NCBI GenBank assembly: GCA_003427395.1
Contig: BFEA01000057.1
Coordinates: 1,874,779-1,902,753, forward strand
Reading direction: 5' to 3'
DNA from: Chara braunii
Taxonomy: Eukaryota; Streptophyta; Charophyceae; Charales; Characeae
DNA: 27,975 bases
The translations under genes were made by a program, and so were the position numbers. Every line of letters begins with the position of its first letter. The first letter of the stretch is position 1. Shown here piece after piece: positions 19,303 through 27,975 of this stretch. The notes beneath the pieces are model-generated. The model worked only from the letters and a program-made list of their open reading frames with translations. It made no database searches and was not told where the DNA came from.

Positions 19303-19403
19303 GATAACAATAATAACGATGATAACAATAATAATAATAATTATTATTATTATAATAATTATAATAATTATAATAATAACAATAATAATATTTAATAATA
19401 ATA
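19303..19403. repeat. (AAT/ATT)n with a perfect AT palindrome
   Basis: AAT repeats switch to ATT at 19340/19341, creating a palindrome of 13 pairs (19328-19353). More AAT-rich sequence follows. Confidence 0.9.
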
Positions 19404-19424
19404 GTCAATACAATAATGATATTT

Positions 19425-19549
19425 GATTTTGTTGGCACAAAATTGCCCTAAAAACTCGGGGATATGAACCTGATCAGGAACATAGTCGAATTTAGCCTCT
19501 CTTTGATCATGACTATGACACCCGACACTCAACAAAATCTTATCCCCGA
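19425..19549. other. Interlocked inverted repeats
   Basis: GATTTTGTTG (19425-19434) is complementary to 19530-19539. TCGGGGATA (19456-19464) is complementary to 19541-19549. CATAGTC (19481-19487) is complementary to 19511-19517. The first two pairings cross, as in a pseudoknot, and the third is nested inside both. No coding function is seen. Confidence 0.6.
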
Positions 19550-19619
19550 TTGCTGTATCCCCAACGATTTGTTTGTGCATACTCACAACACACTCTCATC
19601 CAACTAGGATCTACCCTAA

Positions 19620-19945
19620 ATGTTCCCCCCCCACATGTTCGTACATTTGCTTGCAGCTGCGGCGACTATGGCCACTCCCTCTTTCTCTTTATCTTTCCCT
19701 CTCTGTCTCACATTCAGTGTGTATGTGTCTCCCTCCGTGCGCATCACAGTACGTTTCTCTGTGTTTCAATGTGTATTTGTGTCACTGTGTATCTGTGTGA
19801 CTGTGTATGCGTTATTGCGACTGTACGAGTGTCACATGATTTATGTGTGTTGTCGTAGTTTGTCTACCTTGTCCATTCGTTTGTTTGTCTGCCCCTCTGT
19901 TTCGCATGTTTGTCTCTCTTCCTCACACATACTCACACACTCATC
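19620..19945. repeat. Pyrimidine- and TGTG-rich low-complexity DNA
   Basis: CT-rich then TGTGTCACTGTGTATCTG-like imperfect repeats. It resembles the bodies of the minus-strand intron-like segments, but on the + strand. Confidence 0.6.
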
Positions 19946-20307
19946 ACTTATAAACAGCAAGCGTGCAACAGAACAGATTCCCCTGTTTTTTGTATGACAA
20001 AGTCTAGATTGCTAATCGAATTGGAAGTTAAGAAGTTTGTCATGGTCCAGAAGTACAACTGCATCAGCCATGAGTGATAGCGAAATTCAGAAACCATGTT
20101 ACCTTGTATACATAGACACAGGTAGTTGTGATCCCGAATCAAAGAAAAACAGAATTGCAATTTCATAGTCGCTGGATAAGAGCTCAATCAAAGCTCACAA
20201 TGACAGTGTTTTCGCATTGCAATGTGACTCGGCGTCCCGACTACAGACCATCACAACTTACTGGCAGACTGCGAACTGACAATGCATCCAGTTGACTGCA
20301 ATTGCAG

Positions 20308-20356
20308 ATTCAATGAACACGAAGATGTCGAGTCCGTGGACCATCACCAGGACCAA
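20308..20356 (+). other. Inverted relative of the exon-like modules
   Basis: On the + strand, ATTGCAG (acceptor-like) precedes 49 bases ending at ACCAA|GTACGT, a donor-like site followed by pyrimidine-rich sequence. The 60 bases upstream of the donor resemble the minus-strand sequence upstream of 14297, sharing ACTGACAATGCA, GAAGATGT and the GTACGT donor. A short frame (FNEHEDVESVDHHQDQ) is open. Its status as an exon is uncertain. Confidence 0.35.
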
Positions 20357-20489
20357 GTACGTGTTTTTCTACTTTGCTTCTTTATCTCTCTTTCTTTATT
20401 CCTCTCTTTCCCCTTTGTATGCTACCGTCCCTCTCTGTGTGCCATGCCATATCTGTGTTTTCACGTTTCACCATGTATCTGCATGCTTG

Positions 20490-20830
20490 CGTAGGTGTCA
20501 TTGTGATTATTACCATGGGACTAAATATGTGTCACATGTGACTATGTCATCATTCATCTGTGGGATACGATGCTCCTATGTATCTGTGTATGTGTATCAC
20601 CGTGTTTGTATAAGTGTCACAACGTCTACGTATCTGTCACAGTGTCCGTGTTTGTGTCACATTGCGTTGTCCACTTCTGTCGCTGTGTGTTAGATCATGT
20701 GTTTGTCACTGTGCACTGTGTGATTCGTGTACGTCTCACTTTGCACAGTGTGACTGTGTCTCTGTGGGTGTGCGTCGCTCTGTTTGTTTTGTATGTCCGT
20801 GTGTTTGTCTGTATATCTGGCTGTCTGCTT
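20490..20830. repeat. Degenerate TGTGTCAC repeats
   Basis: Many imperfect copies of GTGTCACTGTGT and TGTGTATCTG-like sequence in irregular succession. The Cys/Val-rich frames are artefacts. Confidence 0.7.
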
Positions 20831-21269
20831 TGGCCATTCGTGGATTATAAGTGTGGACGATATTCAAAAGACAAGTTGCGAAATCACACAGATGTCCAGA
20901 TAATCATGCACACGAAAAAAGCCCAAGCGCACCGAGATTCCACCAGAATAGAGCAACATAGTAAGTAATGAGTTTATGTTCAAGCCCTCAGTCCATACCA
21001 ACACAGTAAGCAATGTATCCCTTCGCACTCCCTCTCTGTACGTGTTTGAGTATGTTGCTGTGTCACCGTCCGTCCGTGTGTCACCGTGTATCTGCGTCAC
21101 TTGTCTGTCTGCTTGTCTGTGACTATCTGTTACTGTCTGCCTGTCTGCTTATCCGACTGTCCTTCTGTATCGGTCTTTCTCTTTATCTCTTCCTCCTCCC
21201 CTCTTTCCTCTTCTCTTTCTGTATACTCCCCTTTTCCTTCTAAGAGATAAGGTTTAGTAAACCTCTCAC

Positions 21270-21440
21270 AACACTCCTAGCGACACGCCACCCGGAGCAC
21301 CGTGACCCAGACACCCAGACCATTCTATCGGTTGGAGTAGTAGCCGGTGTGTAACAAGTTCAGGGATGAAACCAGCGCGAGCTGATGACTCGCTTGTACC
21401 AGGCTTTCCTCGCTCAAGATTGGTATCCTCAACAATCTAA
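21270..21440 (-). repeat. Possible tRNA-derived SINE fragment
   Basis: On the minus strand, a TGAGCGAGGAAAG (weak box A) is followed after about 30 bases by GGTTTCATCCC, near the box B consensus, with GCGAGTCATCAGCTCGC (a five-pair hairpin) between them. An (ATT)n tract lies at the 5' side in this orientation, which is not typical of a SINE tail, so the call is tentative. Confidence 0.25.
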
Positions 21441-21444
21441 ACGA

Positions 21445-21451
21445 CAATAAT

Positions 21452-21493
<42 letters not shown>
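21445..21493. repeat. (AAT)n microsatellite
   Basis: AAT triplets with one interruption, just before a low-quality GC-rich stretch containing single N bases. Confidence 0.95.
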
Positions 21494-21494
<1 letters not shown>

Positions 21495-21523
21495 CACAAC
21501 TAGCTAGGCGCGCGCAGGGCGGG

Positions 21524-21615
21524 NGGNGNGGGGAATGCCAGCAAAAAAAAAAAAAAAAAAAAAAAAANNACGCCCAAACCAACTGCTAAATTTCAGCATT
21601 GTTAANAAANNNAAN
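21524..21615. other. Low-quality stretch with scattered N and a poly(A) run
   Basis: Single or grouped N at 21524, 21527, 21529, 21568-21569, 21606, 21610-21612 and 21615, around an A run at 21543-21567. This marks uncertain consensus at the edge of the Helitron-containing segment. Confidence 0.9.
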
Positions 21616-21654
21616 AAACGGTACACACATACAAAGACACAAAAAAGGGGAAAG

Positions 21655-21755
21655 AAAGAGAGAGAGAGAGAGAGGGAGGGGAGCGAGAGAGATAGAGAGA
21701 CAGTGATAGACAGAGACAGAGGAGAAAGAAAAGAAGAATGCAAAGAAGAAAGAAA
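21655..21755. repeat. GA-rich low complexity
   Basis: (GA)n and GACAGA-type repeats grading into AAGAA-rich sequence. Confidence 0.85.
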
Positions 21756-21861
21756 GAAAAACATCATTTTAGTCAAGAAGATCGTGCAAAATGATGAAAG
21801 CATAATAAGCACGAAGTACAATCCATCTCCATTTTATTAAAAGAAAAGAACATAATATTTA

Positions 21862-21863
<2 letters not shown>

Positions 21864-21899
<36 letters not shown>

Positions 21900-21901
21900 A
21901 T

Positions 21902-21950
<49 letters not shown>

Positions 21951-21984
21951 ATTATTTGTCTCTCTCTCTCTCTCGCTCTCTCCA
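21864..21984. repeat. (TC)n array with TTATTATTTGT spacers
   Basis: Three (TC)n blocks separated by TTATTATTTGTTTC (from 21896) and TTATTATTTGTCTC (from 21949). The spacer plus TC block behaves as a higher-order unit of about 50-55 bases. Confidence 0.9.
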
Positions 21985-22000
21985 TCTTATGTAAGAGCAA

Positions 22001-23646
22001 TCAACTCCGATTAGTGGAACGAAACTCTCGCAACATGTCATGAATAGAACTCTGTTGCAACACTTTCCGGCGATAATCCTCAAAAGTTTGAAATCGACTT
22101 TGTCGCTGCCGATGGTAGTCAAGATGGATGGCAGCATCAACAGACCTCCACGTGTTCATATCCGTATGCAACTCCTCAGCCGCTTGCTCGATATCTTGCA
22201 ACCTGTGAGAGCGATCAAGATAGGAGAGATGCGCATGCACTTTTTTGGGTCCAACGGATGCAAGAGACGCATCAATGGCAATATCAAAAGTAGAGGCTGT
22301 GACTTATGGCAAACCTCCTGTACGGACATACAGTTGTGCAGCTGGTTAGACAGGAGCGGGGACAACGCAAGGAGCAGGAGATGGAGTAAACATAGCGGCA
22401 CGCGAAGCAGAAACAGCTGCAGAAACAGTGACGATGAGCGTTCCCACATTGGACGGCGAAGCATAATCTGCAAGACGTTGACGATTGGCAGGAGACGGTA
22501 CCGATAATGACAGTGGACGGACAGTGGTCGAAGGAAGAGCGGAAGAAGCAACACCGACATGAATTCTTTTGATAAGACTTTGTATGCGAGCATATGTGAA
22601 GAAGGGCTCCGGAATAGTCCCATCCGTCGGACAATAGGGCAAATCAAATGTCATTCTTGCAATCTCCTCATTGGAGAGTGCAATGTAGTCATCGTGCAGA
22701 AGGGATTGTAACATCCAGCTGGACTCCATATCCGAAATATTCAACGGATCGGAGGGCAAAGAGGATGCTCATTCCGAGTGCATATCAGTGAGTTTAGTTC
22801 TCTGCCAATCAAGGAATTTTTCCCATATCTGTTCATCCTTCACGACCGTCGCAGTCTTCATAAACATTTCGAAAAAGATCTCATTCAAGACCTTTCGCAA
22901 ACCAACCTTCTTTGCATCATCAAACTAGTGACAAAGGTAAGTGCGCGGATGAGGAACACGTGCAACTGGCGGTGGGGGATTGCTATCATCGGGCACGTCA
23001 ACAATTGTCGAAAATTTCGTGTTTGGGACGGGGCAGGAGCAATTCCTTCACTTTCACCACGTTGGGACTTCAAACATGGATCACGATCATCGCCGAAAAG
23101 CACATCCATAGGGATCGTACGAAGTGCTTTCAGAACCTGAGTCGCAATTTCAGGACTAACAACTTTGTTAGTCACCCAATGATCACGAAAGGTGGGCTCA
23201 AGGCCGTCGGGCGAAGCCAAAACATTTTTTTTCACACGTCGACCGGTCGTTCTTTTGAATGTAGATTCAACACGGTCACCGGAATCATCAGTGGAGGTCT
23301 CATCACTTAACACACATTTATCAGCGTCACCCGACCGATCCCCCTAACAACTATCCCCTTTCGCACGAGAGTCATAAGACCTCTCTTCCACAAACATATT
23401 TTCAGCATCCTCGAGCGTATTCCCTTTCGGAGACACATGCTCATCTTCAACTCCAGGACCAGCACCCCCGGCACGTGGTCCAGTTTGAAGGTTGACAGAC
23501 ATTTCGTCGTTTCGGCTTATTTTCGAGGGTTCGGAACACTGCACCCGACTATTGGATGTAACATTGGCATTACCATCAGTAGCAGCGGTGGTGCCTGTCA
23601 CTTTCAGCCTTTTGTTATTACCACGAGTAACATATTTGTGACGCAA
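22001..23646 (-). pseudogene. Decayed ~550-codon ORF of unknown function beside the Helitron
   Basis: I do not recognise this protein. Read from 23646, one frame runs to about 23030 with an in-frame TAG at 23344-23346. After a frameshift a second frame runs about 1 kb to the TGA at 22001-22003, with in-frame TAG 22925-22927, TGA 22769-22771, TAA 22346-22348 and TAA 22304-22306. Between the stops the text is clearly protein-like: a basic then polar, Ser/Thr/Gly-rich N-terminus; a segment around DHWVTNKVVSPEIATQVLKA; a helical, aromatic part (IFFEMFMKTATVV, EQIWEKFLDWQRTKL); a Pro/Ser/Ala-rich linker; and a charged, helical C-terminus rich in Arg, Gln and Glu. It lies about 220 bases downstream of the Helitron helicase stop on the same strand, separated by poly(A). 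It could be a second Helitron ORF or a captured host gene. Confidence 0.6.
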
Positions 23647-23657
23647 CTGAGAACCTC

Positions 23658-23659
<2 letters not shown>

Positions 23660-23712
<53 letters not shown>

Positions 23713-23769
23713 AATTTTAAAAAAAAAAAAAAAATAAAAAAAATTTCCCTAAATTTAAAAAAAAAATTC

Positions 23770-23809
<40 letters not shown>
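23660..23809. repeat. Poly(A)-rich tract
   Basis: A run of 51 A, then A/T-rich sequence, then another run of 38 A. It separates the helicase end from the companion ORF; on the coding strand it reads poly(T). Confidence 0.98.
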
Positions 23810-23811
<2 letters not shown>

Positions 23812-23868
23812 GTTCGGAGCGATTAGAATTGACGGTCGAAAGAGATACAGACGACAAAAGAGAAAAAC

Positions 23869-25162
23869 TCATTCCAAAAGTTCGTGATAAACAATATTCT
23901 TTGTGATGAAATTCTTGTCAGGCAACGCAACACGAATGTTGTTGGGATGACCAACGCGCGACAAAGCAACATACAATTGGTCATGCGCAAAAACAGGTTT
24001 GCGCAACCAAACCCCGGCACGAGAGAGTTTGTCCTTGCGACTTGTTTATGGTCACAGCGAACGCAAGACGGATCGGGAACTGCCTCCTATTTCATTTAAA
24101 CCTCGTGGTTTCACCATTACTTGTCAAATCGATTTTGGGGATCAGTGCCGTTTTACTGGTGCGCATTATGGTCACTTCCAACAAATCATCATCAACAATC
24201 TTATTAAGAATCAACCTTGTGTCATTACAAAGTCCTTGTTTGGGCAACAAATTGCGCAACAACATCACAAGCGCACCAATTTTCAAGCGCAGTTTGTGAG
24301 GCGGAAGACCAGACTCATCAAGAGAATTTAAGAACTCGCGTTCGGTGCCAACTCCGTGATCATCAGAACCAGGGTAATCAACACTATAACTTTCACGCAC
24401 CTCGCCAGGGAAATCGTTAAGAACCATGTCGTTAACACACCCCGCATCGTCATTAGTAGCGCAGAGAATCAATCGAGCATAAAAATAGTCAGCATTTTCA
24501 GCGTATTCATAAACATCCTCAAACGTCCAAGAAATCAAATCACGAATAGGTTTATCAGTGCAAATCTCATGCGGCAGTTTGACCGTGGTAGGTTCGTTAG
24601 GAAGAAAACGAATATGATCACTATTTCCAATACGCATCAAAAACACGTCATACATTCGCGCCATTGCATCATCCCCTAAGCTTAAAATCCGCATATTCTC
24701 AGTCAGGCAATGAACCTCAAAAAGTTTCCACAAAAGAGACATTTTGATAGAGGCATCAATTTGTTGTGCTCGAGACCCATGTTTCTCAACCGGCAAAACC
24801 TGTTGAAAGTCCTTGGAAATAACCAAAACCTTTCCTCCAAACGAATTTGTTGTCCTCGAAGCGTAATGTCAAGAGTTTCCAAGTGGAAATTGTTGCTCAT
24901 TGGAGCTTCATCCCAAACGATGGCGGATAAGTTCGGCAAGCTCACTCTGTTTTGGAATATTGAAGGGACGCGTGTTGTCAGGCTTCAAAGGTGCTCGAAA
25001 TCGTGAGTGAAATGTTCGATTGCCGGTCAAAAGAGTCGCCGCTATCCCACTCGACGCCACAGGGAGTCCAATACCATTACGCGAAGTGATCCCCGCCAAA
25101 ACTGTTTCTATGCAAAAAGTTTTTTCTGTTCCCGCCGGTGCATCTACAAAAGCATAAAGTGG
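23869..25162 (-). pseudogene. Helitron PIF1-type helicase domain, disrupted
   Basis: Helicase motifs in order: Walker A as VDAPAGTEKT (25118-25147; the Glu codon GAA is at 25124-25126), GIGLPVASSGIAATLL, Walker B WDEAP (24901-24915), FGGKVLVISKDFQQVLPV (near 24850-24800), SRAQQIDASIK, LTENMR, GLPPHKLRLKIGALVMLLRN, GLCNDTRLI, then RRQFPIRLAFAVTINKSQGQTLS (its key end is INKSQGQ near 24030-24050) and LYVALSRVGHPNN (about 23940-23980). Frameshifts lie before and after Walker B; TGA 24092 precedes the RRQFP block and a one-base insertion at 24019 follows QTLS. The true C-terminus is HELLE then TGA at 23869. Confidence 0.93.
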
Positions 25163-26068
25163 TTATTTCTTTTCCACGGCCCGAATAACTCTTTGCACCA
25201 GCGCTCGTTGGCGAGGCCGAAGACGTCGAAAATTAGACTCAAATTTAGTTCGCATTTCAATCAGATCATACGACAATTCGTCATTTTTAATCGAGGACAC
25301 AGTCTTGTTCTCGTAATGCCTGTTTATGTTGTTGACAATCGTTTTTCCATCAGGGGTCGGATAATAAAAACCGAACAGGCGGATGTTTTTGCCAGACTCA
25401 TGTAAGATATGCTCAAGATCAAAGAGCACTTAACATTGCAGAACGATCGGAGGGAGAATTTGAGAGCCCGAACGATACTGAAAATCATCACACATTTTTT
25501 CCCAGTGTCGTTGAAAGAATTGACCAGGATCATTGACCGGCCCAAACAACAGAAGCATAGCGAATACTTTACGAACCTCTGCAGGCATATAATGGAGTGC
25601 GACCGTATTTATACATTGCTTTATATGCATCATCAGTTTGCAAAAGTCATAATCGAAGACACACCGATCGGAACGAATCGTATTTTACTCCATCGAAGGT
25701 ACGAATTTTCGCAAAAGAGCGTGCTCTACGAGAGTATTCATGGTTTAGCAACACACAGAGATAGAAGCGTTCGCCTTTCGTGACCCTGACATGATGCAAT
25801 CGAGATATCTTTTTGAAAGGAGCACTATGAAGAGCACGATTTCTTTTGTTTCACACCTTATGCTGATTATCCCAAACATGAGTCTTAATAAATTCGGAAT
25901 ACAAAGGAATCTCATGTTTAGGAACACGCTCGTTCAAAGAGTTGTGATCCATACCTGCCATCAATTTTGTGCTCGGCGGTCCGCGGGAAACAACATGATC
26001 TTCTATGTCTAGTTCGAAGACCACTTTTTGCATGTTTTTGATATGCACGGCAATCTTTCGACTGCGGG
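25163..26068 (-). pseudogene. Helitron Rep-helicase linker region, fragmented
   Basis: Pieces match the conserved linker between nuclease and helicase: VHIKNMQKVVFE (frame b, about 26030-25990), RVTKGERFYLCVLLNH and FDGVKYDSF (about 25785-25670), then LLQTDD after a TGA, MPAEVRKVFAMLL and PGQFFQRHWEKMCDDF (another frame, 25633-25430), and VLFDLEHILHESGK after a TAA. The last piece reaches RAVEKK and a TAA at 25163. At least two frame changes and three stops interrupt it. Confidence 0.85.
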
Positions 26069-27613
26069 TCATTGTTCCGCAAGGTCGAATTCAAACAGAC
26101 GCCAGCATGCCTTGCATGTACCAACAACACGCATATCTTGATAGAATTTGACTTCATCGACAAGTGCATTATTATCTTGTTCGCAAACCATAGCACGATC
26201 ACCCCCTTTATACACGTACTTATACACATACTTGCACGCCTTGATGTTAGCACAACATTCGACATTGATATGGCAGTTAAACCTCATCAACAAGTACGGG
26301 ATATATGGGACCACTCGACGATTATTATAAACAACACGATTTTGAACGACCATAAAACCACCGTCACTTGGTTTACTTCTCCTATACGAAGAGTAAGTTT
26401 GTTCATCTTTAAAGGTTGTCGTAGAAATGAATTCTTTCGGAAACCATTTCGTGCACTTTTCATTCTCGGTACACGAAGCATCGCTTTTCTCCTCACCGCA
26501 AATGCCGTGCAAAATGAAATTAACCCGTTTTCTCAATTCCCCTTCAGGCGGAATCTCCACACACACTATGTTGTCAACAGCATCTGCATCGCGGATTTTA
26601 TCATCCGGATGCAAGATAACCAATATGTGTGCATGCGGCAGACCCCTTTTTTGGAATTCAACTACATGCAACATTCCATCGACCCTTCCAAAGATCCATT
26701 TATTCTTAATTTCGTCAATGAGTTGGGTGAGATAACCTTTGAACACTCGGGCAAGTAGATCCGGCCTGTCGCTTGTGCATTGACCCGGCAACAGCGCTTG
26801 TTCGATCTCTGGCCAGTTTGTATTACACGTCATAGTGATAAAAAAATCAGGTTTTTGAAACGGCCTCACGATTGTCATGCTGTCATGATATCTTTCGGTC
26901 ATATACCGCGGTCCCCCAGTGAAGGTGGAGAGCAGAAGTGTTTTTGTCTCAACACCATCACTGTGCTGATTTTGTTCCACAGCCTCTCGCAGGTCCTGAT
27001 AATATTCCGACCGCAAGTCTTTCTGATGGAATTTCATCCATTTTAAGCGAAGGGATTCAACCTTAACGTAAGCCATGCAACAAAACTTGTGGAAAAGACG
27101 AGCCGCAAAAAGGAGACAAGGTCTTTCACCATCGCGTTCGTGTAGGTGAAACGCATAGTACTCCTTCGCACTGAGTCCCGGCGGCCATCCAACTTCACAC
27201 GCACGTTGGACAGACCAACTATCAATCCCTTCCGGGAAGAGTAAAACAAACCTCAAACAGTCGTGCGCTCGGGAACACTCCGAAACGACAACTGTTGGCC
27301 TCTCACCCGGAAGAGGGGCACGTAAACGAATCTCGAGCTCACAAGGAAGAAGGTCATCCGCCATGAGAACGTAGACCTCCTGTAAACCCGATGGACGGTT
27401 ATAACGCCTTGCATTTTCCTCCGCGGGCATGACATCGGGATTTATGACCAACTTCCTTCCATTCAATGCTCCTGGCGGAAGGTCGACAATGGTCATGAAG
27501 TCCCTCACGTAGTTGTTACAATGTTGTAGTAACTCGTGGAATCTTCTGAATAGTCGTCTCATTTGCTGAAGTTCGGCATCAGACGTGTGTGCAGGTAAAT
27601 TAAGGAAATTCAC
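26069..27613 (-). pseudogene. Helitron Rep domain fragment, 514 codons open
   Basis: Longest intact piece. It opens just after the in-frame TAA at 27617-27619, so its apparent start is not the true start; homologous sequence continues upstream. Recognisable parts: GGPRYMTERYHDSM (about residues 233-246), KPDFFITMTCNTNWPEI (254-270), the HUH metal-binding motif GLPHAH (H327 and H329), a TKWFPK block (388-393), and the tyrosine motif KYVYKYVYKG (461-470), which keeps tyrosines four residues apart as needed for a two-tyrosine Rep. It ends at CWRLFEFDLAEQ followed by TGA, after which the family continues as PAVERLP in the same frame and VHIKNMQ in another. Catalytic residues are intact in this fragment. 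Confidence 0.95.
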
Positions 27614-27895
27614 TCTTTAATCAATCGCATCATCCAAATATTGAGGATCTTGCAAGTAAAGTTGTGCAAGCTGAGGACGCCCCCATTCCCCCACAGCCAA
27701 TGCACCGACACGATGATAGATCGGACCCTGAGCCCGAAGTTGGCCCTGGAATCCTTGAACGTCATCGCATATAAAAAAACGATCGCATGAATATGAAACT
27801 CCAAAGTGAAAAATGACAAATAAAACTTATGTTTTAATATACGAATAACAATTTCTCATAATTTCAATCCTGTTTGGGCAAGACAATTCCGAACG

Positions 27896-27919
27896 AAAAA
27901 AAAAAAAAAACCCTTTAAA

Positions 27920-27970
<51 letters not shown>
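27896..27970. repeat. Poly(A)-rich tract at the window end
   Basis: An A run (27896-27911), a short CCCTTTAAAAT break, and another A run of about 49. It resembles the tract at 23660-23809, so the Rep-helicase segment is bracketed by A-rich DNA. Confidence 0.95.
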
Positions 27971-27972
<2 letters not shown>

Positions 27973-27975
27973 ATA

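Larger units (their letters stand above)
22001..27808 (-). mobile_element. Degenerate autonomous Helitron (termini not found)
   Basis: The segment encodes, in order on the minus strand, a Helitron Rep (HUH nuclease) domain, a PIF1-family helicase and then an unidentified decayed ORF. This is the gene order of an autonomous rolling-circle transposon. Helitrons typically start with TC and end with a short hairpin plus CTRR; I could not find convincing termini, since the coding-strand 3' side runs into TC/GA microsatellite and the 5' side into poly(A) near the window end. The limits given are therefore coding limits only. All genes are broken, so this copy is not autonomous. Confidence 0.88.
23869..27808 (-). 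pseudogene. Helitron Rep-helicase, multiply disrupted
   Basis: The family protein nicks and unwinds transposon DNA for rolling-circle transposition: a two-tyrosine HUH nuclease joined to a PIF1-type 5'-3' helicase. Homology starts near 27808 (HFGVS, GPIYHRVGAL) and ends at the TGA at 23869-23871. The joined length is about 1300 codons, N-terminally incomplete. In-frame stops lie at 27617 (TAA), 26069 (TGA), 25647 (TGA), 25430 (TAA), 25163 (TAA) and 24092 (TGA). Frameshifts are near 26050, 25625, 24925, 24860 and 24019 (an extra base). The Walker A motif reads APAGTEKT, with Glu in place of the usual Gly. It cannot make a working transposase. Confidence 0.94.

Noticed and set aside
19550-20968. 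Several + strand ORFs of 75-133 codons rich in Cys, Val and Ser
   Set aside because: They translate CT- and TGTG-rich low-complexity DNA and overlap in two or three frames.
21360-21400. Hammerhead ribozyme suggested by a CTGATGA motif
   Set aside because: The required downstream GAAA core and the three-stem arrangement are missing; only a five-pair hairpin encloses the motif.
26072-26758. 228-codon + strand ORF opposite the Helitron Rep gene
   Set aside because: It is the antisense shadow of the Rep frame, which has clear family motifs on the minus strand.
22001-27808. Alternative genetic code (reassigned stops) in the Helitron region
   Set aside because: All three stop codons interrupt the frames, there are several frameshifts too, and the stops do not fall at one conserved residue.

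Overview
This window is eukaryotic repeat-rich DNA. It has long (ATT)n, (GT)n, (TC)n and (GAA)n microsatellites, poly(A) runs, intron-like GT...AG segments and a decayed Helitron (rolling-circle) transposon. No bacterial operon, rRNA gene or complete host gene is recognisable. The organism cannot be named from the sequence; a metazoan or protist nuclear genome fits. A 925-base run of N (14455-15379) interrupts the window.

Layout. (1) 1-3118 and 15380-18545 are two diverged direct copies of one ~3.1-kb unit. Both begin at the same base, one at the window start and one just after the gap, so the assembly probably broke in a repeat. (2) 3119-5000 holds degenerate tandem repeats built from many small hairpins with diversified arms around a common apical motif; members also lie inside the 3.1-kb copies. 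(3) 5000-9640 is AT-rich and non-coding, with two older repeat families and a tRNA-like segment. (4) 9642-10390 has a 168-codon minus-strand ORF made of in-frame repeats, a tRNA-like Pol III-type unit and a strong hairpin. (5) 10400-13000 is low-complexity DNA with a ~170-bp tandem array. (6) 13000-14454 carries minus-strand exon-like modules ending at consensus splice donors, including a 56-codon open segment. (7) 18546-21500 is microsatellite-rich DNA with an inverted relative of those modules. (8) 21500-27975 holds, on the minus strand, a degenerate Helitron Rep/PIF1-helicase gene and, downstream of it, a second decayed ~550-codon ORF of unknown function.

The only confidently identified protein is the Helitron Rep-helicase. 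It is broken by six in-frame stops and several frameshifts, and its Walker A glycine reads as glutamate, so the copy is almost certainly dead. The points most worth following are the hairpin array with pairing-preserving differences, the unidentified ORF beside the Helitron, the repeated intron-bearing modules and the in-frame repeat ORF.
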